A stretch of 54,474 nucleotides of DNA from Hyphomicrobiales bacterium (GCA_021775425.1 JAJFHX010000041.1:1-54474); one strand, 5' to 3'; shown: positions 16,223 through 26,064, numbered from the stretch's first letter. Numbers and translations: made by a program. Notes: a model not told the origin generated them from the sequence alone.

Positions 16223-17134
16223 TTAAATATCAGAGCCTAGATAGACGGTTTGTTTGCAGTAGGTTTTTGATTGTTGCAAGTGAAAGCAGATTTTGGCGGC
16301 ATCAAGTGCGTTATTCAATGGACCGGAGACAAGCTTATATTGTGCCTGATTATCAACGACCATGGTGATATAGCGCGGTTGAAGCGGGCTTAGGGTGCTG
16401 TCATATTTCTTGACCAGTAATTGCCAGGCTTTTTTTAAGCGATCAAGATCCGGATAATTGCCAAGGGCGATGGCGAATTGGGTACGCGTGATTTCTGGCT
16501 TTTGTTTTCTGATCGGCATCGGCATGATATTGAGCGCCAGTTGTTGTTCAGATTTTTCAGCTTCCTGTTTTTCAGGCTCGCTATTTTTCAGTTCAGGTGT
16601 AATTCTGGTCGGAGGCCCGACATTTTCGCTCTCTACGCTTTTTTTGCTGATGAGTTTTTGGTCTTTCTGCAGGACCTTTTGAATATCCAGATTAGTTTTT
16701 GAGATTGTGGATTTTGCAACAGTTGATTTTGCTGTCGTTTTTTCTGGCGGTATTTGCTTTATGGAGCCGGTTACAGTCGGGTTGATCGAACTTTCAATGG
16801 TGTGAACGCGGCTGTGAAGGCGATTGTTATTGGCTTTCAATGCTTTCACATTGCTGTTTAATTCGGCAATCTGATTATCAAGTCCATAGTATTTCACGCT
16901 CATTTCTTTGATGGATTTACTGGTCTTGTCTAACTGCTCTCTGATTTTGGTGAGGGCGAGGTCTTTGCTATCAGGCTGAGGGCTGATGATGGCGGTTGTT
17001 CTTTTTTTCAGCTCGGGTGTTGTATGTTCCATCAAATAGGCCATGTAGCCAATGGCGCCCATGGCAGACAGAACCCACAATGTCATATAGAAAAATGAGT
17101 TTCCTGATGATGATTTGGCTGTATTTTTACTCAT
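16223..17134 (-). CDS. Membrane-anchored SPOR-like protein
   Basis: Protein of 303 aa from the ATG at 17134; a GTG at 17149 would add five residues but touches a GGGGG that would be its ribosome site. One membrane segment lies at residues ~15-35 (FFYMTLWVLSAMGAIGYMAYLM), so the bulk is periplasmic. Residues ~60-110 look like coiled coil (LDNQIAELNSNVKALKANNN). A proline/lysine/glutamate-rich linker leads to a C-terminal domain of ~80 residues (TQFAIALGNYPDLDRLKKAW to SKTYCKQTVYLG) resembling SPOR, a peptidoglycan-binding fold, including a paired-cysteine pattern. A role in cell envelope or division is inferred. No close named homologue is recognised. Confidence 0.7.
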   Translation of the reverse strand: MSKNTAKSSSGNSFFYMTLWVLSAMGAIGYMAYLMEHTTPELKKRTTAIISPQPDSKDLALTKIREQLDKTSKSIKEMSVKYYGLDNQIAELNSNVKALKANNNRLHSRVHTIESSINPTVTGSIKQIPPEKTTAKSTVAKSTISKTNLDIQKVLQKDQKLISKKSVESENVGPPTRITPELKNSEPEKQEAEKSEQQLALNIMPMPIRKQKPEITRTQFAIALGNYPDLDRLKKAWQLLVKKYDSTLSPLQPRYITMVVDNQAQYKLVSGPLNNALDAAKICFHLQQSKTYCKQTVYLGSDI

Positions 17135-17446
17135 CGATATGACTTTCACCCCCTCTGCTCAGCAGATTTTGTTCGAGGTGCTAATTTTTCAGAGTCGCGG
17201 ATTTTGGTCAATGACTTATGAGGGGGTGCTTATTTTGCGTTAAAAGGTAAATCCGGGGACTGAAACAGGTCATGAGCGTAATATTAACAATGTAATCGTG
17301 GAAATCAGAGTATGGCTGTGTTTTTGATTGAAGAGGGGGCCGATTTTTTTTAAAGCTTGAATGAAATAAATGAATTATCGGTCAGATGTTGTTGAACTAT
17401 CAGACGGTATCAGGCCGGATAATGGCCGTATTTGGGAAGAGATGAG

Positions 17447-18811
17447 ATGAGCGAAGATAGTTTATTGGTTGTTGTGCTGGCAGCGGGTATGGGCACCCGG
17501 ATGAAATCAGCCAGACCAAAAGTCATGCATGAGATTGGTTCAAAACCAATGCTGGGACATGTGATTGATCTTGGTCGCTCTCTTGATGCTGAGGGGTGCG
17601 CGGTTGTTGTCGGCCCTGATATGGCGGCAGTTGCTTCAATTGCCAATGCTCATTTTGAAGGCGCGCAAATATTTGAACAAACAGAACGTTTAGGCACAGC
17701 TCATGCTGTTCTGGCAGCGCGTCCTTCGTTTGAGGGGCGAAGCGGCTATGTGTTTGTTCTCTATGGTGATACGCCATTATTGACCAAGGCGGCACTGGAC
17801 GGACTTTATCAACAGCTGAAAGATGGCGCTGATGTTGGTGTGCTTGGTTTTGAAGCGGATGACCCGACCGGTTATGGCCGGCTGCTGCTTGATGAGAATG
17901 GGGATCTGGCGGCAATACGGGAACAGAAGGACGCAAGTGAAGCTGAACTGGCCGTTAAATTATGCAATTCGGGGGTGATGGGCTTTCGGGCGATATCCAT
18001 GACCGAACTCTTGCTGGAGGTTGGTAATGATAATGCCAATGGGGAATATTATCTGACTGATGTTGTTGAGCTGGCGCGAGCGCGGGGTTTAAAGACGGTG
18101 GCTTCGCTTTGTAATGAAGCTGATGTGCTTGGGGTGAATGATCGGGTGCAGCTTTCTGAAGCTGAAGCTATTTTTCAGGCCAGAGCACGGGAAAAGGCCC
18201 AGCGCAATGGTGCGACTTTAATTGCCCCTGAGACGGTTTTTTTCTCAGCTGATACGGAAATTGATGAGGATGTGATCGTTGAGCCGCATGTGGTGTTCGG
18301 GCCGAAGGTGAAGGTTGGCCGCGATGTACACATAAAGAGTTTTTGTCATTTTGAAGGGGCGGAACTTGCGCCAGGTGCTGATGTTGGTCCTTATGCTCGA
18401 TTGCGGCCTGGGGCGAAGATTGGGGAAAAAGCAAAGGTTGGCAATTTTGTTGAAATTAAAAATGCGGATGTTCAGCAAGGTGCCAAGGTTAATCATCTGA
18501 CATATGTCGGAGATGCTCTTATCGGGCCATCAGCAAATATTGGTGCGGGTACGATTACCTGCAATTATGACGGGTTTTTCAAGCATAAGACGGTGATAGG
18601 TGCCAATGCATTTATTGGCTCGAACAGCTCGCTGATTGCGCCGGTTACCATTGGCGAAGGGGCGTTTGTTGGCTCTGGCAGTGTGGTTTCTGAAAATGTA
18701 AATGCGGATGATCTTGTGATTACGAGGGCGGAGCGCAAAGTCTATGAAAACTGGGCGGCGCGGTTCAGAAAGAGCCAGATGCGCAGGAAAGCTGCGCTTT
18801 CAGGGGATTAA
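17447..18811 (+). CDS. glmU: Bifunctional UDP-N-acetylglucosamine pyrophosphorylase / glucosamine-1-phosphate N-acetyltransferase
   Basis: Makes UDP-GlcNAc from glucosamine-1-phosphate, for peptidoglycan and lipid A. The protein (454 aa) has the N-terminal nucleotidyltransferase domain with LAAGMGTRMKSARPKVMHEI near residues 10-30, and a C-terminal left-handed beta-helix of hexapeptide repeats from ~residue 260 (GPKVKVGRDVHIKSFCHFEG, then GPYARLRPGAKIGEKAKVGNF) with the acetyltransferase site NYDGFFKHKT. ATG at 17447 has GGGAAGAG upstream and is preferred over the TTG at 17432. glmS follows after 113 bases, as in many alphaproteobacteria, placing two amino-sugar steps together. Confidence 0.96.
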   Translation: MSEDSLLVVVLAAGMGTRMKSARPKVMHEIGSKPMLGHVIDLGRSLDAEGCAVVVGPDMAAVASIANAHFEGAQIFEQTERLGTAHAVLAARPSFEGRSGYVFVLYGDTPLLTKAALDGLYQQLKDGADVGVLGFEADDPTGYGRLLLDENGDLAAIREQKDASEAELAVKLCNSGVMGFRAISMTELLLEVGNDNANGEYYLTDVVELARARGLKTVASLCNEADVLGVNDRVQLSEAEAIFQARAREKAQRNGATLIAPETVFFSADTEIDEDVIVEPHVVFGPKVKVGRDVHIKSFCHFEGAELAPGADVGPYARLRPGAKIGEKAKVGNFVEIKNADVQQGAKVNHLTYVGDALIGPSANIGAGTITCNYDGFFKHKTVIGANAFIGSNSSLIAPVTIGEGAFVGSGSVVSENVNADDLVITRAERKVYENWAARFRKSQMRRKAALSGD

Positions 18812-18924
18812 TAATCTGAAATGGCACGTGATTTGAACAGACTCTATAAACTGGCTATGCGTTTAGCTTAGTGGGTCATTCTGGCTAGTATATTGTCTAT
18901 TATTGAGAAAATGGAACCAGCTTT

Positions 18925-20754
18925 ATGTGCGGTATCGTCGGTATTATCGGATCTTCCCCTGTTGCCTCTAATCTTGTGGATGCTTTGAAACGGCTTGAAT
19001 ACCGGGGTTATGATTCAGCTGGTATTGCGACCATTCATGACGGGCACCTGATGCGGCGGCGTGCCAAAGGCAAATTGCGGTTTCTTGAAAACAAACTAAA
19101 AGACGAACCGCTTGAGGGGTTGATTGGCATTGGCCATACGCGATGGGCCACTCATGGCAAGCCGACCGAAGTGAACGCGCACCCTCATGTTTCTGAGGGG
19201 GTTTCGGTTGTTCATAATGGCATTATTGAGAATTTTAAAACTTTAAGGGTTGCGCTTGAGAAAGACGGATATGTTTTTGAAACGGAAACAGATACGGAAG
19301 TTATCGCTCATCTGATTGCCAGCGGGTTAAAGGCCGGGCAAAGCCCTGAGGATGCTGTTTTTTTTACTCTTTCGCAACTGGAAGGGGCGTTTGCTCTGGC
19401 GGTGATTTTTGAGGGGCATGAAGACCTGATGATCGGGGCACGGCGGGGCAGTCCGTTTGCCATTGGTTATGGGGATGAAGACGAACCTGGCATGTATGTT
19501 GGTTCTGATGCGATTGCGCTGGCGCCATTTACAAACCGGGTGGCTTATCTGGAAGATGGTGATTTTGTTGTGCTGAATGGTACTGGCGCAAAAATTTATG
19601 ATCAGGACCGGGTGGAAGTTCAACGCAAAATTTCAACTTCAATGGCGCAAACGCTGGTGGTTGATAAAGGCAATCATCGTCATTTTATGATGAAGGAAAT
19701 CCACGAGCAGCCGGATGTGATTTCGCGAACTTTATCGCACTATATTGATCTTGCTTCTGAACGGGTTGATTTTTCTGCGCTTGATCTGGATTTTAAATCA
19801 TTGCCGCGTCTTACCGTGACAGCCTGCGGCACAGCCTTTTATGCCGGGCTGGTCGGGAAATATCTGATTGAAAAATGGGGCGGGTTGCCGGTTGATGTTG
19901 ATATTGCTTCTGAATTCCGGTACCGGGAACCGTTGATGGCAGAAGGCGGCGCGGCGTTGTTTATCTCTCAATCAGGAGAAACGGCGGATAGTCTGGCCAG
20001 TCTGAAATATTGCAAGGCAAAAAATCAGAAAATACTTTCGATTGTGAATGTCAGCGAAAGTTCAATTGCGCGGGAAAGTGACGAAGTTTTGCCAACGCTT
20101 GCCGGCCCGGAAATCGGTGTGGCGTCTACCAAGGCGTTTACCTGTCAGTTGACAGTTTTGGCGGCGCTTGCGATCCATATCGGCAAAAGCCGGGGGGTGA
20201 TTGATGAGGCGCTTGAGGTGAAACTGGTGCGTTCACTTGTTGAAGTGCCACGGCTGATTTCAGAATTGCTAACAGAAGAAAAACGGATTGAAGAAATTTC
20301 ACATAGTCTGTCGCAGGCGCGGGATGTTTTATATCTTGGCCGCGGGACAAGCTTTCCGATTGCGCTTGAAGGCGCGCTGAAACTGAAGGAAATATCCTAC
20401 ATTCATGCGGAAGCCTATGCGGCCGGTGAGCTGAAACACGGGCCGATTGCGCTGATTGATGAAAACATGCCAGTGATTGTCGTTGCGCCGGAAGATGAGC
20501 TGTTTGATAAAACGGTTTCTAATATGCAGGAAGTGGCAGCGCGGGGCGGTAAGATCATTTTCATCAGTGATGCTGAGGCTGAAAGGGCTGGTTGTGAGAT
20601 TGTTGACCAGATCAAGATGCCGAAGTGTCATCCCTTTGTGGCGCCACTTCTTTTAGCCATACCGGTGCAGTTGCTGGCTTATTATACTGCGGTGCATATG
20701 GGAACCGATGTAGACCAACCCCGTAATCTGGCGAAATCTGTGACGGTTGAATAA
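18925..20754 (+). CDS. glmS: Glutamine-fructose-6-phosphate aminotransferase (isomerizing)
   Basis: Converts fructose-6-phosphate and glutamine to glucosamine-6-phosphate, the first step of amino-sugar synthesis. The protein is 609 aa, the family's usual length. It starts MCGIVGIIGSS, with the catalytic Cys2 of the class II glutaminase domain; HTRWATHG and the HNGIIENF loop are intact. Two SIS domains follow (ISQSGETADSLASLKYCK; FLGRG-like YLGRGTSFPIALEGALKLKE), and it ends DQPRNLAKSVTVE as expected. No glmS ribozyme is expected in this phylum and none was seen. It forms a likely unit with glmU. Confidence 0.97.
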   Translation: MCGIVGIIGSSPVASNLVDALKRLEYRGYDSAGIATIHDGHLMRRRAKGKLRFLENKLKDEPLEGLIGIGHTRWATHGKPTEVNAHPHVSEGVSVVHNGIIENFKTLRVALEKDGYVFETETDTEVIAHLIASGLKAGQSPEDAVFFTLSQLEGAFALAVIFEGHEDLMIGARRGSPFAIGYGDEDEPGMYVGSDAIALAPFTNRVAYLEDGDFVVLNGTGAKIYDQDRVEVQRKISTSMAQTLVVDKGNHRHFMMKEIHEQPDVISRTLSHYIDLASERVDFSALDLDFKSLPRLTVTACGTAFYAGLVGKYLIEKWGGLPVDVDIASEFRYREPLMAEGGAALFISQSGETADSLASLKYCKAKNQKILSIVNVSESSIARESDEVLPTLAGPEIGVASTKAFTCQLTVLAALAIHIGKSRGVIDEALEVKLVRSLVEVPRLISELLTEEKRIEEISHSLSQARDVLYLGRGTSFPIALEGALKLKEISYIHAEAYAAGELKHGPIALIDENMPVIVVAPEDELFDKTVSNMQEVAARGGKIIFISDAEAERAGCEIVDQIKMPKCHPFVAPLLLAIPVQLLAYYTAVHMGTDVDQPRNLAKSVTVE

Positions 20755-21224
20755 GTGAACCACTTTTCCCTTTTCATTTTTGATTGAGCCAGTGTTGGCT
20801 GAAGATTATCCATGTTCCTGTTTCAAGTAACTCTGCCTGTTAAATGCTCAGGGTAAGGATGTTTTTATATGGCTTGGTTTTCTATAAATGCCGGGTGAGA
20901 TGTTGCTAAATTATCGCAGTTATGGGGAGATATTGCAGTTAGAAGTCAAGTTATGATGATTTCTCAGTCCCACATGCGTTTTACTGAATTCCTTCTCTCT
21001 ATTTTATTCTTTTAAAAACAGTAAGTTATGATGTTATGGTGATATGCTGTATTTGATTTACTTTAATTGTGGTTATCATGCGTGAGTTCGCTTAATGTTC
21101 TTTTAAATCATAGTTTTGCCCAAAGGATTGTTCTATAGTGGGGGGAAATAAGCTGGCACTTGCTGCTGTTGATCAGAGTTGTGCCTGTTTTGGCAATTTA
21201 TATGGCTATTATTCGGGAAGCGGT
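20755..21224. other. Intergenic region downstream of glmS, no gene seen
   Basis: 470 AT-rich bases between glmS and the TPR/SPOR gene. An open frame in line with the downstream gene extends back to 21138 but lacks a ribosome site and is not counted as coding. A small dyad AGCCA-GTGT-TGGCT is just after glmS (near 20787), with no T run. No RNA gene was recognised. Confidence 0.5.
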
Positions 21225-22712
21225 ATGTTCCTAAGACGTTTAAAATCCGTTTTGTACTCTCTGGCAGTTGTGCTGTGCCTGATTTTGGCTGGTGCAGTAC
21301 TGACCAGTCATACTGCGTTTGCGAATGCTAACCTTGACCGGGCTACAGAAGCGCTGAATAGCAGTAAATATAATGATGTTGTTAAATATGTTGGTGCAAT
21401 CGTTTCATCTGGTAAGCAAAAACCTGAGGTGTTGGCCAAGGCACTTTTGTTGCGCGGCATTGCGTACAGACATCAGGGTAAAGTGGCGCAATCGATTGCT
21501 GACCTTTCAAATGCTGAATGGGTTCGTAAATTAAGTGGGTCTGAATTGCGCCGGTTATACGCCGAGCGTGCACTAGCCTATGATGTTGCCGGACAGAAAG
21601 CGCTGGCAGATAAAGACCGAAAACAGGCAGGTGCCGGTAACCTTAAAGTTGCCAAGCCTGCGGCAATTAAAACGCCGGATGGGATCAGTATCAACGGGGT
21701 GCGGCGCACCAGCGTTGAGGCCTCTAAATCAACAACCGGCCAGTTTTTTGATGGTCTTGGTAATTTGTTCGGCTTTAACAGCAATTCTAAAAAACAGGTT
21801 GTTCAACCACCGGTTCAGGCAAAGGTTGCTGGTGTGACCAAAGATCCGGGTATTCGTGAAATTCCCACGCTTGATTCAAAAGAATCAAAGACAAATGCTG
21901 AAAAATTAAAACTGGCTGACCTGCCTCCGGAGACAGGATCTATTAAAGCTAAGGCCAAACAGCTGAGTGACAGCCAGAAAACTGTTGAAAAAAATAAAGT
22001 GACAGCAGTGCCTTCTAACAGTGCCTGGGCGGCAAAACGTGCTGATGAAATGAACACAGAACAAAAGGTTCTGACCTCTGAATTAAAGAAAACGGCGAGC
22101 CTGCAAACTCCTGATGATCAGAAGAATGATGCGATAGTGACCAGTTCACCGATTGTCTTAAATTCAGCTGCTAAAAAGCCGACTGTTAATTACAATCCTG
22201 TTGGCACGTTCATTGATAATATTTTTGGTGGCGGGTCTAAGAAAAAGGCCGATACACCCGTTAACCCGGGTGATGATGTGATTGCGGCTGATCAGGTGGT
22301 TGATGCTCAAAAAAAGAGCAACACCGCCGTTTCAAAAACGCAGATCAAAAGTAAAATCAATAAAGCATTGAAAAAATCCAAAGTTGCTGCTGTGCCAAAG
22401 AAAAAGGCAGCTGCTAAAAAGACTGTCGTCGCTGCGGCAAAACCTGCGGCTAAGGTTCAGTCACGTTCGCTATATCATGTGCAGCTTGGTGTGTTTGGCG
22501 AGCCGCAAGCTGCGGATAAATTCGTCTCAAGGCTGAATACTAAATATGCCTCACTTGTCGGTGATAAATCTGCCATGGTTGTTGAGACTGATCTTGGTCA
22601 GTCGCGCCGTCAGTACAGGGTTTATCTTGGGCCTTATCGTAGCCGGGATAAAGGCAAAAAGACCTGCAGTGTTTTAACACGTCTTGGCATGGGTTGTTCA
22701 CTGGTTGAATAA
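21225..22712 (+). CDS. Exported TPR-like and SPOR domain protein
   Basis: Protein of 495 aa. ATG at 21225 is chosen because GGGAAGCGGT precedes it and a signal peptide follows at once (LYSLAVVLCLILAGAVLTS, cleavage likely after AFA). Residues ~30-130 contain two or three TPR-like helical pairs (AKALLLRGIAYRHQGKVAQS). A long lysine- and alanine-rich, low-complexity middle (~140-410, ending KKKAAAKKTVVAAAKPAAK) leads to a C-terminal SPOR domain (SLYHVQLGVFGEPQAADKFV to YRVYLGPYRSRDKGKKTCSV). SPOR domains bind denuded peptidoglycan at division sites, so an envelope role is likely. Confidence 0.8.
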   Translation: MFLRRLKSVLYSLAVVLCLILAGAVLTSHTAFANANLDRATEALNSSKYNDVVKYVGAIVSSGKQKPEVLAKALLLRGIAYRHQGKVAQSIADLSNAEWVRKLSGSELRRLYAERALAYDVAGQKALADKDRKQAGAGNLKVAKPAAIKTPDGISINGVRRTSVEASKSTTGQFFDGLGNLFGFNSNSKKQVVQPPVQAKVAGVTKDPGIREIPTLDSKESKTNAEKLKLADLPPETGSIKAKAKQLSDSQKTVEKNKVTAVPSNSAWAAKRADEMNTEQKVLTSELKKTASLQTPDDQKNDAIVTSSPIVLNSAAKKPTVNYNPVGTFIDNIFGGGSKKKADTPVNPGDDVIAADQVVDAQKKSNTAVSKTQIKSKINKALKKSKVAAVPKKKAAAKKTVVAAAKPAAKVQSRSLYHVQLGVFGEPQAADKFVSRLNTKYASLVGDKSAMVVETDLGQSRRQYRVYLGPYRSRDKGKKTCSVLTRLGMGCSLVE

Positions 22713-22847
22713 ACAGGCCTGCTGTAATAAGCCTTTAAAATTGCGTAAAAATCATCCATATTCAGTATTATCAGAACAATTCTTTTGTTTTTATGCCCAG
22801 CATAAAGACTTAAGATTCTGTTGTTTATGACGACTGTGTGCAGGATT

Positions 22848-23711
22848 ATGACTAAAAAAAAGAACAGACGAACGAAAAACAAGCCCGTAACGAATAATCC
22901 TGATAGTGGTAATGCCAGCCTGGCACAATTGGCACAAAGTACTGATGGGGGCAAAACCGGAAGAATTGGAGCGCAATTGAGAAACTCGTTTCTGACAGGT
23001 CTGATTATTGTCGGGCCGATCGGCATCACTGCATATATGGTTTATTCATTTGTCAATTTTATTGATTCCTGGGTCAAACCTTATGTTCCGGAAGAATATA
23101 ATCCGGAAACCTATCTGCCATTTTCTATCCCCGGGCTGGGGCTGATTTTTGCGATTTTCTTCATCATGGTGATTGGCGCGACAACGGCGAATTTGTTTGG
23201 CCGTTCGCTGGTTAGTTATGGAGAAAGCCTGCTGGATCGGATGCCGGTGGTCCGTAACCTTTATCGGGCCATTAAGCAGATATTTGAAACGGTGCTTTCT
23301 CAAAGTGGCAATAGTTTTCAGAAAGTCGGTTTGATTGAATATCCGCGAAAAGGTTTGTTCGCGATTGTGTTTGTCTCAACGGAGACAAAAGGTGAAATTG
23401 CGGATCTGCATGGTAATAATGAAACGATGCTCAGTGTGTTTTTGCCAACGACACCGAACCCGACTTCCGGCTATCTGCTATTTTTGCCTGCAAAGGATGT
23501 CAATATTCTCAATATGTCAGTTGAGGAGGGGGCTAAGCTTGTTATTTCTGCCGGGCTTGTTGTGCCAAAGCAAAAAGCCAAGGCGCTGATTGAGGACGCT
23601 AAGGCTGAGCAGGGTAAATTGGATGATGCAGAACAGGTTCAGTTGTCTGATGAAGAGCCTTCTCCACCGACAGAAGAGCCGATAAAAACTACCCAGCGCG
23701 AAACAACTTGA
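22848..23711 (+). CDS. DUF502 domain-containing membrane protein
   Basis: Protein of 287 aa of the DUF502 family, function unknown. A lysine-rich N-terminus is followed by one membrane segment (FLTGLIIVGPIGITAYMVYSF), a short segment with FVNFIDSWVKPYVP, a second membrane segment (GLGLIFAIFFIMVIGATTAN), then LLDRMPVVRNLYRAIKQI and a soluble region with LVEYP-type motif VGLIEYPRKGLFAIVFVSTE, all family hallmarks. ATG at 22848 has AGGATT before it; an upstream TTG at 22821 is less likely. Its 3' end overlaps the convergent recG gene by 23 bases. In other Rhizobiales DUF502 also neighbours glmS and recG. Confidence 0.88.
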   Translation: MTKKKNRRTKNKPVTNNPDSGNASLAQLAQSTDGGKTGRIGAQLRNSFLTGLIIVGPIGITAYMVYSFVNFIDSWVKPYVPEEYNPETYLPFSIPGLGLIFAIFFIMVIGATTANLFGRSLVSYGESLLDRMPVVRNLYRAIKQIFETVLSQSGNSFQKVGLIEYPRKGLFAIVFVSTETKGEIADLHGNNETMLSVFLPTTPNPTSGYLLFLPAKDVNILNMSVEEGAKLVISAGLVVPKQKAKALIEDAKAEQGKLDDAEQVQLSDEEPSPPTEEPIKTTQRETT

Positions 23712-25815
23712 TCGCTTCATCGCACTCAAACAGATAAATCAGTTTCCTTAAAGCTCTTCCACGGTCTGATGTTAAATCGGGATCGCTGTGAAGGATGAGT
23801 TTTACATCATCATTGGCGGCTGTGATCAGTTCCTGCATGCCGGGGACATTGGCGACGCGAAAATCCCGCTCGCCACTTTGGCGGCGGCCCAGCATTTCGC
23901 CGCCGCCTCTCAGTTTTAAATCTTCTTCAGCGATGACAAAGCCATCTTCAGTGCTGCGCATGGTTTCTAACCTTGCCTTTGCAGTTGCACCAAGGGGGGA
24001 AGAATAAAGAAAAATACAGGAGGACTGGCGTTCACCGCGCCCAACGCGGCCACGCAGCTGATGCAATTGGGAAAGGCCAAAGCGTTCCGAATGTTCAATG
24101 ACCATGATGCTGGCATTGGGAACATTGACGCCTACTTCAATGACGGTGGTTGCGACAAGAATTGGCAGGTGCCCGCTGGCGAACTGCGCCATCACTTTGT
24201 CTTTATCCTCCCCCTTCATCTGGCCGTGGACGAGACCGATTTTATCGCCGAATAATTGTTTGAGATGGGCGTGGCGTTCTTCAGCAGCTGCGAGTTCGAT
24301 TTTTTCTGACGTTTCAACCAGAGGGCAGACCCAATAGGCCTGAGCCCCTTCCTGAATGGCGCGTTTGAGGCCGGACATGACTTCCTCAAGCCGTTCTATC
24401 GGAATGACACGCGAGGTGACTGGTTTTCGCCCGGCTGGTTTTTCTGTCAGTTTAGAAACATCCATATCTCCGTAATTCGTCATTAATAATGTGCGGGGGA
24501 TCGGGGTGGCTGTCATGACCAGAAGCTCCGCGCCAAGCGGCCCGGCTTTGGCCTGAAGGGCAAGGCGTTGTTCAACACCAAAACGGTGTTGTTCGTCTAT
24601 GATGGCGAAGGCGAGTTCTTTGAAAAGTACATCCGACTGAAAGAGCGCATGGGTGCCGATTAAACAATCAATCAGGCCTTCTTTCAGGGCGAGGAGGATT
24701 TGTTTTCTCACCTTCCCTTTTTCGCGCCCGGTGAGAAGCCCTAAGCGGATGCCAGCTTTACCGGCCAGTTCTTCGAGGCTTTCAAGGTGCTGGCGGGCGA
24801 GGACTTCTGTTGGCGCCATCAACGCGACCTGATGGCCGTTTTCTATTGCAGCGGCGGCAGTGAGCAGGGCTACGATTGTTTTGCCTGAGCCGACATCGCC
24901 CTGCAACAGGCGAAGCATTCTGTTTTCGCTTTCAAGATCCGCATAGATTTCGCTAAGGGCCATGGATTGTGAGCCGGTGAGGGAAAAGGGCAGGGCGTTG
25001 ATGATTTTTTCACGCATTGCTCCTGTACCCTTAATTGAACGGCCCTTTTTGGCGCGTAATTCCCGGCGCACCAGTGCGAGGGAAAGTTGTTTGGCAAGTA
25101 GTTCATCATAGGCAAGGCGCTGACGGGCGGGTGAGCTGGCGCTGATATCTTCTATTTCGTTTGGGCGGTGGATTGATTTAAGGGCGGTTTGAAAATCGGG
25201 CCAGTTGTTCTTTTTTAGCCATTCTGCGTTTTGCCATTCATCAAGCGCTGGGATGAGCGGCATCAGCTGGCTCATGGCTTTTTGTAGAGTTTTGGATGTG
25301 AGTCCCTGCGTCAACGGATAGACAGGTTCCAATGGTGGGAAGTTATCAAATTCTTCTTTGGTGAGGATATGATCGGGATGGGGGATCTGGAGTTTATCAG
25401 CGTATAACTCAGGACGGCCCGAGATGTAGCGGATTTCCCCAATCGGCATCTGGCGTTCGATGTATCTTGGGTCAATGCGAAAAAAGACCAGATCTATTTC
25501 ACCAGTGCTGTCTTCGAGTTTCACTCGGTATGGGGCATTTGAAAACCGGGCTTTGCCTTTAAACTTTGGCCCTTTATGTGCAAGGACGGTTGCATCAAAG
25601 GTTGCCAGTTCACCTGGTTTCAGGTCGTTGATTTTTGGCCGGTTGCGTCTGTCTACGACGCCAGAGGGAAAATGCCATAATAAATCAATTTTACGGGGGT
25701 CTTTTACTTCGCCCGGGCGGTCAATTAGTTTTGTCAGCAGGGTTCTTAAACGGGGGCCGATGCCTTTTAAGGTATCGACATCACTAAAGAGTGGTTGCAG
25801 AATTGAGGGGCGCAT
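23689..25815 (-). CDS. recG: ATP-dependent DNA helicase RecG
   Basis: Branch-migrating helicase acting on stalled replication forks and recombination intermediates. 708 aa, normal length. An N-terminal wedge/OB-fold region (residues ~60-160; KGKARFSNAPYRVKLEDSTG) precedes the helicase core: Walker A GDVGSGKTIV, DEQH-type motif II IIDEQHRFGV, motif III MTATPIPRTL, and motifs V-VI in TTVIEVGVNVPNA and QLRGRVGRG. The C-terminal TRG-like hairpin region follows. Two 13-base direct repeats sit immediately upstream of the ATG. The 3' end overlaps the DUF502 gene tail-to-tail. Confidence 0.97.
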   Translation of the reverse strand: MRPSILQPLFSDVDTLKGIGPRLRTLLTKLIDRPGEVKDPRKIDLLWHFPSGVVDRRNRPKINDLKPGELATFDATVLAHKGPKFKGKARFSNAPYRVKLEDSTGEIDLVFFRIDPRYIERQMPIGEIRYISGRPELYADKLQIPHPDHILTKEEFDNFPPLEPVYPLTQGLTSKTLQKAMSQLMPLIPALDEWQNAEWLKKNNWPDFQTALKSIHRPNEIEDISASSPARQRLAYDELLAKQLSLALVRRELRAKKGRSIKGTGAMREKIINALPFSLTGSQSMALSEIYADLESENRMLRLLQGDVGSGKTIVALLTAAAAIENGHQVALMAPTEVLARQHLESLEELAGKAGIRLGLLTGREKGKVRKQILLALKEGLIDCLIGTHALFQSDVLFKELAFAIIDEQHRFGVEQRLALQAKAGPLGAELLVMTATPIPRTLLMTNYGDMDVSKLTEKPAGRKPVTSRVIPIERLEEVMSGLKRAIQEGAQAYWVCPLVETSEKIELAAAEERHAHLKQLFGDKIGLVHGQMKGEDKDKVMAQFASGHLPILVATTVIEVGVNVPNASIMVIEHSERFGLSQLHQLRGRVGRGERQSSCIFLYSSPLGATAKARLETMRSTEDGFVIAEEDLKLRGGGEMLGRRQSGERDFRVANVPGMQELITAANDDVKLILHSDPDLTSDRGRALRKLIYLFECDEAIKLFRAG

Positions 25816-25843
25816 TTATCAGACCGTATTTTTATCAGACCGT
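25815..25843. repeat. 13-base tandem direct repeat abutting the recG start
   Basis: TTTATCAGACCGT occurs at 25815-25827 and again at 25831-25843, separated by ATT. Read on the minus strand, ACGGTCTGATAAA is repeated and the second copy runs into the recG ATG. The copies lie where the ribosome binds, so they could be a recent duplication or a regulatory site. Confidence 0.55.
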
Positions 25844-26064
25844 TAAAGGGCAGGATGGTTATTAAAAGAGACTATCATACTGCTTCTGCTGTTTACTTCG
25901 TTTTGAACGAACGCTGAAATGACTGGATAAGTTTTCAGAGATTTGTTTTAACGCTCGGGCGGGGTAACAGGTTTATGGTATAAGGCTAAATTCCTCCCCT
26001 TTTCATATTAGGCCTTCAGATCGTGTGCAGGCAATGGGTTGTAGAGTTTTATTAAAGGTTTTCA

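Noticed and set aside
18812..18924. glmS ribozyme upstream of glmS
   Set aside because: The 113-base gap shows no ribozyme core, and this RNA is restricted mainly to Gram-positive bacteria.
20755..21224. tRNA or small RNA gene
   Set aside because: No cloverleaf with a TTCGAAT-type T-loop or strong terminator was found; the same negative holds for the other long gaps.
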